Origin: Taeniopygia guttata
Lineage: Eukaryota > Chordata > Aves > Passeriformes > Estrildidae
Direction of reading: 5' to 3'
DNA length: 64,000 nt
Assembly (NCBI RefSeq): GCF_048771995.1
Contig: NC_133024.1
Span: forward strand, 59,478,501-59,542,500
Positions 15,201 through 22,400 of this stretch are shown piece by piece (within the stretch, counting starts at the first letter, position 1; every line of letters starts with the position of its first letter). A program made the translations under genes and the position numbers. Below the pieces are notes generated by a model, which was not told the DNA's origin, made no database searches, and was given only the letters and a program-made list of their open reading frames with translations.

Positions 15201-18200
15201 ACCACTTGCAGGACTGTATTCTAAATTATCAATAGACGTGAGGAAAGCCTGCAGCATCTTTCTCCTGCAGGGAAATGTGGATTTTAATCCATTGAACTCT
15301 GAAGGAAAAATAAACAAAACTGAGACATAAATACTTGAATCCCAGTCAAGACAAAAGTTACACTCAGTTACATCACAGGATAAGAAGTAGTGAGAAATAC
15401 TGCTTATAGGAGAATTTTACCTTGCACCCTGCATACAATGCAAGTTAGACTACCTGAGAATGGATCATTCATGGTTTCTGTTCTCTTTCACTAGAAAAGC
15501 ATCAAGCAACACAGAAAGCCCTTAAAAAATTAGGAAAACTCCCTGGTGTGGTCTACTGGAACAACTTAAACTGGGGAAATCTGCACACAGTATTACAGTT
15601 ATAATCAGCACAACAGTTCCAGATTTTTAAACTATTAAAAACCACCACACAACACTCCTGACCTAAAACGTGATCTGTGATGAGGCTAAAAGGAATGAGA
15701 TATTCACCTAACCTGGGATACCACATCAAACATCTTGGAAAGTTGCTTCCTTCTCAGCTGATACCTTGCCTTCTATTATAATCTTCTAAATTATTATCAT
15801 CTCTGAAGCTCACACTCTTCTGGATCATGCATTCTGATACAGATCACTGCTGCAGGAGTTTTGCAGGGTCAATGGAACAGCAGAAACAGCAAGTTATGTA
15901 CTGCTCCTGCCTTTCAGCTGTCATCTTATGCTCCCACAGGAAAATACAGTAAAAACAAATCCACAGACCACAAGTCTTACCTTTTTCTTTCTTCTCTCCA
16001 TCTAGCAATCTCTTCTGGACTATCTAATTTTATTCTTTTAGCACCAGGTGCATGTGCCTAAGGAAAAAGTATTTCAGAGGTGTTTAAAAGGGGAAGGAAA
16101 AACCACAAGTTAAAAAAGAAAACATCGTTATGTCAGGTATAGTGGTATCACACTGCTTTCATCTCCAAAAGTGGTGAGACTCTACACAGAGATGATAAAG
16201 TGAATCCATTAAGAAAACCCCACAGTATTTAACACATTTTCATTCACAAAATTGTCTTGAAACAGATTCTCCCCAGAGGTGATACATTTTCTTTCCAGAT
16301 GAATGAAAGGAAACCACTGAAGAATGAGAAAAGGAGCTATGGTAAAGATGGCACAGACTCATATTTCAGGGCCAGAGGGTTACCTACATTCTTCCAGTGT
16401 ATCTGAACTATCTTCTCATGGGCACTGAAATTGCAACCTTCTTCTGAGCACTGCAACATAAGAGGGTGAACATAAAACATACAACAGTTTACATAAGTTA
16501 TAAACAGGCTTTTGAGCACACTTCTAATAAATTCAGTGCCAGTTGCCTGTACAGTTTTTTGTACAGGCTATGTAAGTTACCCTGTTTGCTAACAAAAGTG
16601 ATTGTAAAAACAGCAAGCAGGGATAACGTACTTTTCAATTTCATCTGGTTTTAGAATAACCAGTGTAGACAACATCTGACAACTGAAAAGAAAGCTAAGT
16701 TTATCTAAAACAAAGATTTGCAAGACTCTTCAATTTCGATACTTGCAAATGTTGATAATTTTCAATAAAGGAAATTTTAAAAATGTTTCCACACAAAACC
16801 TGTACATGCTATAGTGGTGTCAATTAATTAATTCTTATGACTTAGTAATGCTTTGCAAGAAAAACAGTTTAAAATGCTCCAGTAATAAAACCAAAAATAC
16901 ACCTGAAGCCTCCCCTATGTATAGCATTCAGGAAAAAATCCCCCACTAACACTTGACTAGCTCTGGAATCTCTTTCCTGTGTCTTCTATTCAAAGAGTAA
17001 CTACAGCTAACTGCTTGTCAGGCACAAATTTAAAAATCAAAGTGTGAATAAAATAAGCCAAACTTCTTAACCTGTTTATGCTGTGAAATGTGTTCATCAT
17101 ACTTCTCCTGGTTTTTATAGCCACGGTCACAGGTATCACAGTAATGAGAGAAAACTGGCTCTTTTTTTTTTCTGGTCTGGAAAAAAAAAAGAAGAAGAAA
17201 TAATCTCAGGATTACAGTTACAAGATATTCCTGTGTTTAGTTATGAAACACTATTTGTATTTTTGTTAATAAAGCAGTTATGTGTTTCAAAAGTTTCAAA
17301 GACAAGCTAACATAATACGTAAGTTAAGTTTCAATTACTTCTCTTCTAAACAAAGTGCCCTGCACTCAGCTCTTCCCACTACCACCTTTCAATCAATTAC
17401 TGCTTCTGCAAACACACAAGTCTGCTGGCACAGACTTCACGAGGGCTGTGAGATTTAGGCTGAAGCCCCATGTCTCTCCCCTACCAAGACAGACCATGAC
17501 TGTTCTACCATGACAGGTACAAGTTCAGAGGGCAGCACAGACCCTGCCTTCTCTCATTACACACATCAGTGCCATCTGGCTGGCTGGTCTTGACCATGTA
17601 AGAGAGCACTAGTGTAATTTAGGCAGCTGGGCATCACCACACTAAATGACATAAACTTGTGTAAGAATTTGGTTTACATTATCTTTCAAGGGTTACAGAC
17701 TGTTACTATTTGCTGTCTTCTAAGGGCAAGCAAGTCAGACAGGATTATGGGATCTGTATAGCACCTTGGGACAAGTCCCATAAGACTGACACCATCACAG
17801 AATGCTTTTGGGTGGGAAGGGACCTTCCAAGATCATCGGGTTCCAACCCCCCCACCAAGGACAATCTCTGACTAGATCAGGGTACTCAGCCCCATTCAAT
17901 ATGGCCTTCAACACTTCCAGGGACAGGCCAGTCACAGCTTCTCTGGGCAATGTGTGCCAGTATCTCATCCTCTTATAATAAAAAAAAGTCTTCCTTATGT
18001 CAAATCTAAATCTACTCTGCTTCAGTTTAAAACCATTACTCCTTGTTCTATCACTACAGGTTGTACTATGAAGTCTGTCCCTGTCTTTCTCCTAAGTTCC
18101 CTTAAAGTACTAAAAAGATGATCCAGGGTTCTGCCTGAAGCCTTCTCTTCTCCAGGCTAAACAACCTCAGCTCTCTCAGCTTTCACAGGAGAGGTGCTCC

Positions 18201-19094
18201 ACCCCCTAATCATTTTCGTGGTCAAAAGACCCAGATCCATGCCAACACATACGTGTCCCTCTTGCACTGGGGACCCCAATCCATACCTTTGGCTTGTTAT
18301 TTTCTTCCGGACAATGTTTACTAAATGTAGGCGCTTGCTTGCCCTGCCGTTTCTGGGAGAAATTACCATTTCCACCTTCAGAACAGAGAAAAAAAACCCA
18401 TATGAGCCATTCACAGGTAAAACACCCCCCCCCCCCCCATCCTTCTACCTCGGTGGGCAAGAGAGAGGGATCTAGGGAAGAGGTAAGAGAGGGCTGCAGG
18501 GCCAACATGCTTGGAGAAGAGTCCTGCAGCCCCAAGGGCTCAGGACAGCCCCGGGGCTGCGTGGTATGGGAAGGAGCGCAGGGACCAAGAGAGGGTTGGG
18601 TTTCTGCCCTGCCCCTCACCATTGTGCGGGCCCTGCGGGCGCGCTCCGTAGGCCGGCGGGAACCAGGCGGCAGGCGCGGTGTAGCCGTGAGGGGGAAGGA
18701 AGCTCTCGGGCTGCGGGTAGCTCTGAGCCGCAGGGTAGCCCTCGGCCGGCTGGGAGTAGCCCTCGGGCTGCGAGAAGTTCTGGGCAGGCTGGGGATAGCT
18801 CTCGGCAGGCTGGGAGTAGCTCTCGGCGGGAGGGATGCTCTGGGCGGGATCCGAGTAGCTGTCGGCGGGTTGCGAGTAGGACTCTGCGGGCTGGGAGTAG
18901 CTCTTGGGCTGCGAGTAGGTGTCGGCGGACGCGTAGGCGCTGTCGGGCGGCGGGTAGCGGCCGGGCGGGGGGTAGGGCACGGGGGCAGCCCAGAAGCTCG
19001 TGTCCCAAGAGGGCGGCGGGCAGAAGAAGGGCGGGGGGATGCCCGGCGGAGGCAACCCCGGCGGGGGCGGCGGGTACCAGGCGAAGGGGTTCAT
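1..19094 (-). CDS. NUFIP1: NUFIP1, ten coding exons, 3' end outside the window
   Basis: NUFIP1 is a nuclear RNA-binding scaffold that helps the R2TP/HSP90 machinery assemble box C/D snoRNPs by holding SNU13 and ZNHIT3. The exon chain is 19094-18620, 18375-18287, 17176-17072, 16450-16388, 16057-15981, 9580-9488, 5768-5506, 4027-3899, 3012-2780 and 298-1. It gives at least 608 codons; I recall human as 495 residues. Order of parts: Pro-rich N-terminus with about ten SYSQPAE-like repeats (residues 60-132); C2H2 finger with C201, C204, H217, H221; a second Cys/His segment (C224, C229, H234, H241); the conserved SNU13-binding PEP region around [17 protein letters not shown] (258-274); an acidic Ser-rich stretch ending SDSEPEE; and the conserved C-terminal [20 protein letters not shown] block. 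The start at 19094 is the only in-frame ATG in the CpG island. The gene diverges from GPALPP1. Identity is very likely. Confidence 0.95.
299..2779 (-). other. NUFIP1: NUFIP1 intron 9
   Basis: AT-rich unique-looking sequence with a poly-T run near 1484-1499. No gene or recognisable mobile element was seen apart from the short duplication near its left end. Confidence 0.85.
529..568. repeat. Short tandem duplication
   Basis: GTAGTAGGTCTATTATCAGG is followed by GTAGTAGGTCTGTTATCA, differing at one base, in NUFIP1 intron 9. Confidence 0.85.
2780..3012 (-). CDS. NUFIP1: NUFIP1 coding exon 9
   Basis: 77 full codons, [15 protein letters not shown] through KRRPTLLEM. The first part is low-complexity Pro/Gln/Asn. 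The second is strongly basic ([12 protein letters not shown]) and leads into the conserved C-terminal block. The donor is ATG|GTAAGA. The exon is CpG-rich compared with its introns. Confidence 0.9.
3826..3867. repeat. Perfect 17-bp inverted repeat with 8-base loop
   Basis: Arm 3826-3842 (TCCCCTTCTTCCCTGTG) pairs fully with 3851-3867 (CACAGGGAAGAAGGGGA); the loop is CAGTGTGA. In the NUFIP1 transcript it starts about 31 bases after the exon 8 donor. Confidence 0.95.
3899..4027 (-). CDS. NUFIP1: NUFIP1 coding exon 8
   Basis: 42 full codons, [17 protein letters not shown] through [11 protein letters not shown], acidic and Ser-rich, matching human ESDKEEKP...SGSESEPEE. The acceptor is CCTGCAG and the donor is GAAG|GTGTGT. 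A perfect 17-bp inverted repeat sits about 32 bases into the following intron. Confidence 0.92.
4028..5505 (-). other. NUFIP1: NUFIP1 intron 7
   Basis: AT-rich, with A/C low-complexity tracts. No gene or LINE copy was recognised. Confidence 0.8.
5008..5075. repeat. A/C-rich low-complexity tract
   Basis: Runs of A broken by C (AAAACAAAACAAAAAAACCC and similar) in NUFIP1 intron 7. No element attached to it was recognised. Confidence 0.8.
5506..5768 (-). CDS. NUFIP1: NUFIP1 coding exon 7
   Basis: 87 full codons with split codons at both ends. It begins [13 protein letters not shown], matching human KMKGM, and contains a very basic stretch ([20 protein letters not shown]), a plausible nuclear or nucleolar localisation and RNA-contact patch. 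It ends [11 protein letters not shown], matching human DPLGVLINSDS. The donor is G|GTAAGA. Confidence 0.92.
8183..8221. repeat. TA/CA-rich microsatellite
   Basis: Interrupted TA and CA units (ATATATATGTTATATATATA then CACACACATATATATA) in NUFIP1 intron 6. Confidence 0.85.
9094..9304. repeat. 109-bp tandem duplication in NUFIP1 intron 6
   Basis: Copy 1 is 9094-9202 and copy 2 starts at 9203. They match through 9304 with only about three mismatches in roughly 100 bases. A perfect 14-bp inverted repeat with a 2-base spacer (arms 9176-9189 and 9192-9205) spans the junction; the second copy ends without it. Confidence 0.95.
9488..9580 (-). CDS. NUFIP1: NUFIP1 coding exon 6
   Basis: 93 bases completing Arg270, then [16 protein letters not shown] through LTTQQF and a split Gly. 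It completes the PEP region and runs into a charged helix, as in human [13 protein letters not shown]. The acceptor is TTTTAG and the donor is GG|GTAAGT. The exon is isolated between introns of 6.4 kb and 3.7 kb. Confidence 0.95.
9581..15980 (-). other. NUFIP1: NUFIP1 intron 5
   Basis: The longest NUFIP1 intron in the window, 6.4 kb. Scattered A and T runs (for example 13758-13777 and 14431-14449). No gene, RNA gene or CR1 copy was recognised, which is notable given the CR1 density elsewhere. Confidence 0.8.
15981..16057 (-). CDS. NUFIP1: NUFIP1 coding exon 5, PEP region
   Basis: 25 codons plus two bases, [20 protein letters not shown] and then REERK. This is the first half of the conserved region that binds SNU13 (15.5K) in NUFIP1 and yeast Rsa1. 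The acceptor is CCTTAG and the donor is AAG|GTAAGA. Trp264 and the RE-ER pattern of the family are present. Confidence 0.95.
16388..16450 (-). CDS. NUFIP1: NUFIP1 coding exon 4
   Basis: 21 codons, [20 protein letters not shown] then N, phase 0 at both ends. It matches human [21 protein letters not shown] and carries the second Cys/His group. The donor chosen is AAT|GTAGGT because it joins exon 5 in frame (HWKN-AHAPG). A second GT four bases on (G|GTAACC) would shift the frame. Confidence 0.9.
16545..16568. repeat. 9-bp inverted repeat
   Basis: GCCTGTACA (16545-16553) and TGTACAGGC (16560-16568) with a GTTTTT spacer, in NUFIP1 intron 3 about 95 bases from the exon 4 acceptor. Confidence 0.85.
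17072..17176 (-). CDS. NUFIP1: NUFIP1 coding exon 3, C2H2 zinc finger
   Basis: 35 codons, phase 0. It begins [16 protein letters not shown]. The finger is C-X2-C-X12-H-X3-H (residues 201-221), equivalent to human FCDTCDRGFKNQEKYDKHM. The acceptor is TTTTCCAG after a long T tract; an alternative AG lies 5 bases later but would break the frame. The donor is GTTAAG, somewhat off consensus. Confidence 0.95.
17792..18280 (-). mobile_element. CR1 LINE, 5'-truncated, in NUFIP1 intron 2
   Basis: Minus-sense copy of about 490 bases. Read on the minus strand it runs from the ...GGGGTCCCCAG...TGCAAGAGGGAC region to the GATCTTGGAAGGTCCCTTCC 3' end and ATTCTGTGAT tail. It has the same sense as NUFIP1. 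Its truncated 5' end lies about 10 bases inside the intron from the exon 2 donor. Divergence is clearly visible, so it is not a recent insertion. Confidence 0.88.
18287..18375 (-). CDS. NUFIP1: NUFIP1 coding exon 2
   Basis: 89 bases; completes a Gly codon and then encodes 29 residues, [16 protein letters not shown] through EENNKPK. The acceptor is TCTGAAG and the donor is AAG|GTATGG. The exon is basic and weakly conserved, matching the linker before the zinc finger. A CR1 LINE starts within about 10 bases of the donor. Confidence 0.9.
18425..18438. repeat. Run of 14 C (14 G in the NUFIP1 transcript)
   Basis: Homopolymer in the 244-base NUFIP1 intron 1, about 49 bases before the exon 2 acceptor. 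Such runs are prone to length change and to sequencing error. Confidence 0.9.
18620..19094 (-). CDS. NUFIP1: NUFIP1 coding exon 1
   Basis: 158 codons plus one base. It starts [13 protein letters not shown] and ends PQGPHN + G before GTGAGG. The N-terminal 50 residues are Pro/Phe/Trp rich ([13 protein letters not shown]). Residues 60-132 are tandem heptapeptides of the form [S/G]Y[S/P]QPA[E/D/Q]. There is no in-frame ATG further upstream in the island. A GTG at 19193 keeps the frame open but is not a credible start in a vertebrate. Confidence 0.9.
18699..18917 (-). repeat. NUFIP1: Coding minisatellite in NUFIP1 exon 1
   Basis: About ten imperfect 21-base units on the minus strand, each encoding [S/G]Y[S/P]QPA[E/D/Q] (residues 60-132). 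Units differ from each other at several positions but all keep the frame. Confidence 0.9.
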
Positions 19095-19339
19095 GTCGGG
19101 CTCGGAGAGGTCGCCCGGGTGTGCAGACCCCGCTCCGCGATGCTCCCGCACCACCACGTGAGGCCGTCCGGCGGCGGCCGCAGAAGGCGTCACATCCGGG
19201 CTGAGGAAGGCGAACCCGCCCTCGCTCCCTCCTTCCCGGCGGCTGTGGCGTCATCCGGGAGCGCCGCGGGGGCGGGGCAGGGAAGCGGAGCGGGACGGGC
19301 CGCGGCGGCGGCCGGGCTGCCCGCGGAGCCGGCCTCGCC
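19095..19339. promoter_or_regulatory. Shared divergent promoter of NUFIP1 and GPALPP1
   Basis: Only 245 bases separate the two start codons, so both transcription starts must lie in or near this interval unless noncoding exons exist. It has no TATA box. Visible sites: a GC box GGGGGCGGGGC at 19268-19278, and two related sites GGCGTCACATCCGGG (19186-19200) and GGCGTCATCCGGG (19247-19259). Each of those joins a CRE/ATF half site (TGACGCC on the minus strand) to an ETS-like CCGGAT core. Binding is inferred. Confidence 0.8.
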
Positions 19340-19424
19340 ATGGCCCGCCAGCTGATCGGCCCCGCGCTGCCGCCCGGCTTCCCGCGCCGCGCCGAGGCCG
19401 AGCCGGGCGAGGACTTCAGCCAGG
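19340..19424 (+). CDS. GPALPP1: GPALPP1 coding exon 1
   Basis: 28 codons plus one base. It starts MARQLIGPALPPGF (human MARDLIGPALPPGF). The context CTCGCCATGG is a good Kozak match with G at +4. The donor is CAGG|GTGAGA. The exon lies inside the CpG island. Confidence 0.95.
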
Positions 19425-22400
19425 GTGAGAGCACGGGGCCGGGAGAGCGGGGCTCTGCGGCTTGTGCCGCAGCACGGCTGCTCCGTGCGGCTAGAGCGGG
19501 GCCTGTGGCCGCTGTGCCATGGCGTGAGATGCTCTGTGAGTGGGATGGAGCGGCTCTGCAGCCCGTGTTCCACAGCGCGGGATGCTCCGCGGGTGGGATG
19601 GCGGAGCTGCGCAGCCCAGTGTGTCACAGCGCGGGGTGCCCGCCGCCAGTGCGGCACCGGGATGCAGCTAAACTCCCCGGGAGAGTCACTGCAGTGACTT
19701 TTTCAGGAAAAAGAAAAAAAAAAAAAGGCGCCATATCCGACGGAATGCTAGAGATTAAACTATCTAAAACTCGTTTTAGAAAAACATTGATTTCAGTCAG
19801 TTTTATCCTGCTCAAGTCTTGCGTGCGCTTTGAAGCCTGTGCTCTCCAGCAGCTCCAAGTGTGAAATTAGCGGGTAGAAAAGGAGGAGGCTGGGCCTGTG
19901 CAGCGTGCTTTCCTTTACCAAGCCAAGGCACTTCATCGGCTGTGGTTTTCCAGGCAGTGCAGTTCAGGGTGTGAAGCAGACTGCCGGTCAGTGGAGCTGT
20001 GGTGCCTTGCCTGCCAGGGTCTCTCATGGTGAGAGCTGTCACATCAGAAGTGGGATCCCACCGAGACCAGCTGGCTGCCAGGCTGGCTCTTCTGCAGTGG
20101 AGCTCAGTTTCCCCACTAAAATTCTTGCATGTTCTCTATCAGTAGTATCTCTGGAAGCAGCATTTTGAGCGTTTGCACTCTTTGCCTTTAATCCAGGTTC
20201 AAGGCACTAGTTCGTATATTCAGTTTCCAGCAGAGTGTCACTGACTGTTCAATTACTCCAGAGAAAGCAGCTCTGATGGGAAAGGTTTGTTGTGCTTGTC
20301 TGCTCTCTGATTTTTTAATCCAGAAGAGGGAGCAAAAGCAAGAGGGACAAAGCTGCTGCATTAGCTGACACCATGGCAACATCAAGCTCTGTGCCTGGGT
20401 CTCAGCTTTGTGCAGGAGCCCTGACTGCACGAGCTGGTGCTGCCTTTCCTGGCTGTATCTGTGTTAATGGCTTATTCACTTTCCATCAACATACTGATGC
20501 ATGCTGCAAGTATCTGTATCATGTATGAAAAAAACAAGTTAAACTTAGCCTTAGGCCATTGGTTTGTGACATTGGATTTTTCAGAAGTGTCTAGTCTAGG
20601 TTACTCAACTGTCCCAGTGTAAATCAGATCCATGGTATTACAGTTGCACTGGCAACTGATCCAGGATCTGTTTGGAAATTTCTGTGTGAAGTGGGTGAAG
20701 GAATTAATTTGCCTTTGAAAACAAACAAAAACTCCAAACTCCAGATACTGGCAGATTGTTTGTTTTTATAATTTTCACAAACTTTTTCTGACTTTGACTT
20801 ACAGCAGCTTAGTGTCCCTGCTCACCCCATGAGGCAAACTGCTGCAGTGCAGAGGAAGAAAGGAGAGCAAGTATTTTGGCATAACACACTTTGCTGTACA
20901 GAACTACAGCTCCATCTGGAGCCCTGCACCTGGAGTGACAAAAACCACACAGTGGGGCTGCCACCAGCGCCTTCTGTGCTGCAAGACTTGCTGGGTCTTG
21001 AGTAAAATGGACCTAGAATTTGTTCTGTAACAACTTCCCTTGTGTTTTCTAACTATTCTAAGAGATGCTTCACCTTTTAAAGCTGAACAGCTTTTCCGAT
21101 ATTTTTCATGTCAAATATCAGTAGTCGCACTGATATTTGAGCTGTTTATTGCTTTTCTTGAAGAGCACTTGCTTTTTTAGTCTACTTTCATAGTTTCTGT
21201 CTCCCAACAGCAAGAAAGTAGGACATTGAGCAGGCAGTGGCAGAGAAGACTCTTAGGCACAAGAGAAGGCTCTCAGACAGACACAAGAAATAGGAGAGTG
21301 ACTGTGTGTGATTATGATTAGATTTATTGCTAATACATTCCTTCTGGAGGAAATCCACCTGGGAGCTGTCTGCAGCCTTGGGAGACTAGTTGTCCCAGTT
21401 TCCAGCAGCATTTTGCAGCCTGATGTGCACCACAGTCAATAACAAATATCTCAGTCCCCTTGAGCCCCACTCCCGCAACCCCTCTGGATACAAGCATCCA
21501 GACACTTTGTCCCACAATACCCACTGGTGTTCTTACCATGAGACAAACCACATTGCCTATGGTGTCAGAGAAGTGATGCTAATAATACTTCTGTGACCCT
21601 TAATTGGGAAGAGGATGGAAGCAAATGGTAGCTGGACAGACCCAAAATCCCTAGTAAATCCTTTATGTTTTTCAGCTTGTCCAGCCCATGGGATGCGCTC
21701 ATTTCCTGATTCTTCACTTCATGATGCTGCTTTGAAGCTGGACTAACTGTGCTCCTGCTGGGAGAATTGTACTTCTTTTGGCCCATTTGTCCCTGCCTCT
21801 GGGCTGTCCTTGTACCAGCAGGAAAGAAGTGCTAGGGAATGGCTAAAAATAACCAGAGAAGGGCGTTTTGTCTGTTTCAGCATTGAGGCCACATACAGAT
21901 GTGCTGATATGTCTTGATCTACCACTGTGCTGGAGCTGAAAGGCCTTGTCTGTCTTTGAGAGCTTCCCAGTACATGTCTGATGGTGTGGTAGTTTGCTTA
22001 AAATCCCCAAATACAGCAGAAATAACCATAACAAAACAAAAAGTAGCTTTTAATTTGGTTTCTGCATTGACTTAAGTTTCAGGCAGATATTTGTCACAGC
22101 CACTTCATTAGTAGGATGATCACTTCTAGTAACTGTGAAACATTCAATTCAGTCTCACTTGGTCCTGTTTCTCTCCTCGCTATCCCCAGCAATTTCTTCT
22201 CATACATTTTTATCCCATTGTTCTGAGCTATGGTTATTTTGTCATTTTTCTGTTGCTCTGCCATTGCTACATCCATTTATCCTCCTCACCTCATTAGGTT
22301 TAGTTTCCTGACTCTTTGAGCTCTCCTCTGTTCCTCCTTTCATCTGTATTTTTCCACTTTTCTGTGGCTTTTGGGGAATTTCACAGACTTCTGATTAGAT

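Larger units (their letters stand above)
18600..19680. promoter_or_regulatory. CpG island
   Basis: A GC-dense, CpG-rich block covering NUFIP1 exon 1, the shared promoter, GPALPP1 exon 1 and the start of its intron 1. It contrasts sharply with the AT-rich sequence on both sides. Boundaries are judged by eye. Many long ORFs on both strands here result only from the base composition. Confidence 0.85.

Noticed and set aside
19095-19193. Upstream extension of NUFIP1 to a GTG at 19193
   Set aside because: GTG is not a plausible start here and the added residues do not resemble the human N-terminus. No in-frame ATG exists between 19094 and the GPALPP1 exon.
18294-19355. 353-codon plus-strand ORF, with overlapping long minus-strand ORFs, over the CpG island
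   Set aside because: It is antisense to NUFIP1 exon 1, made of Arg/Gly/Ala-rich low-complexity sequence, and exists because GC-rich DNA has few stop codons. No family resemblance.
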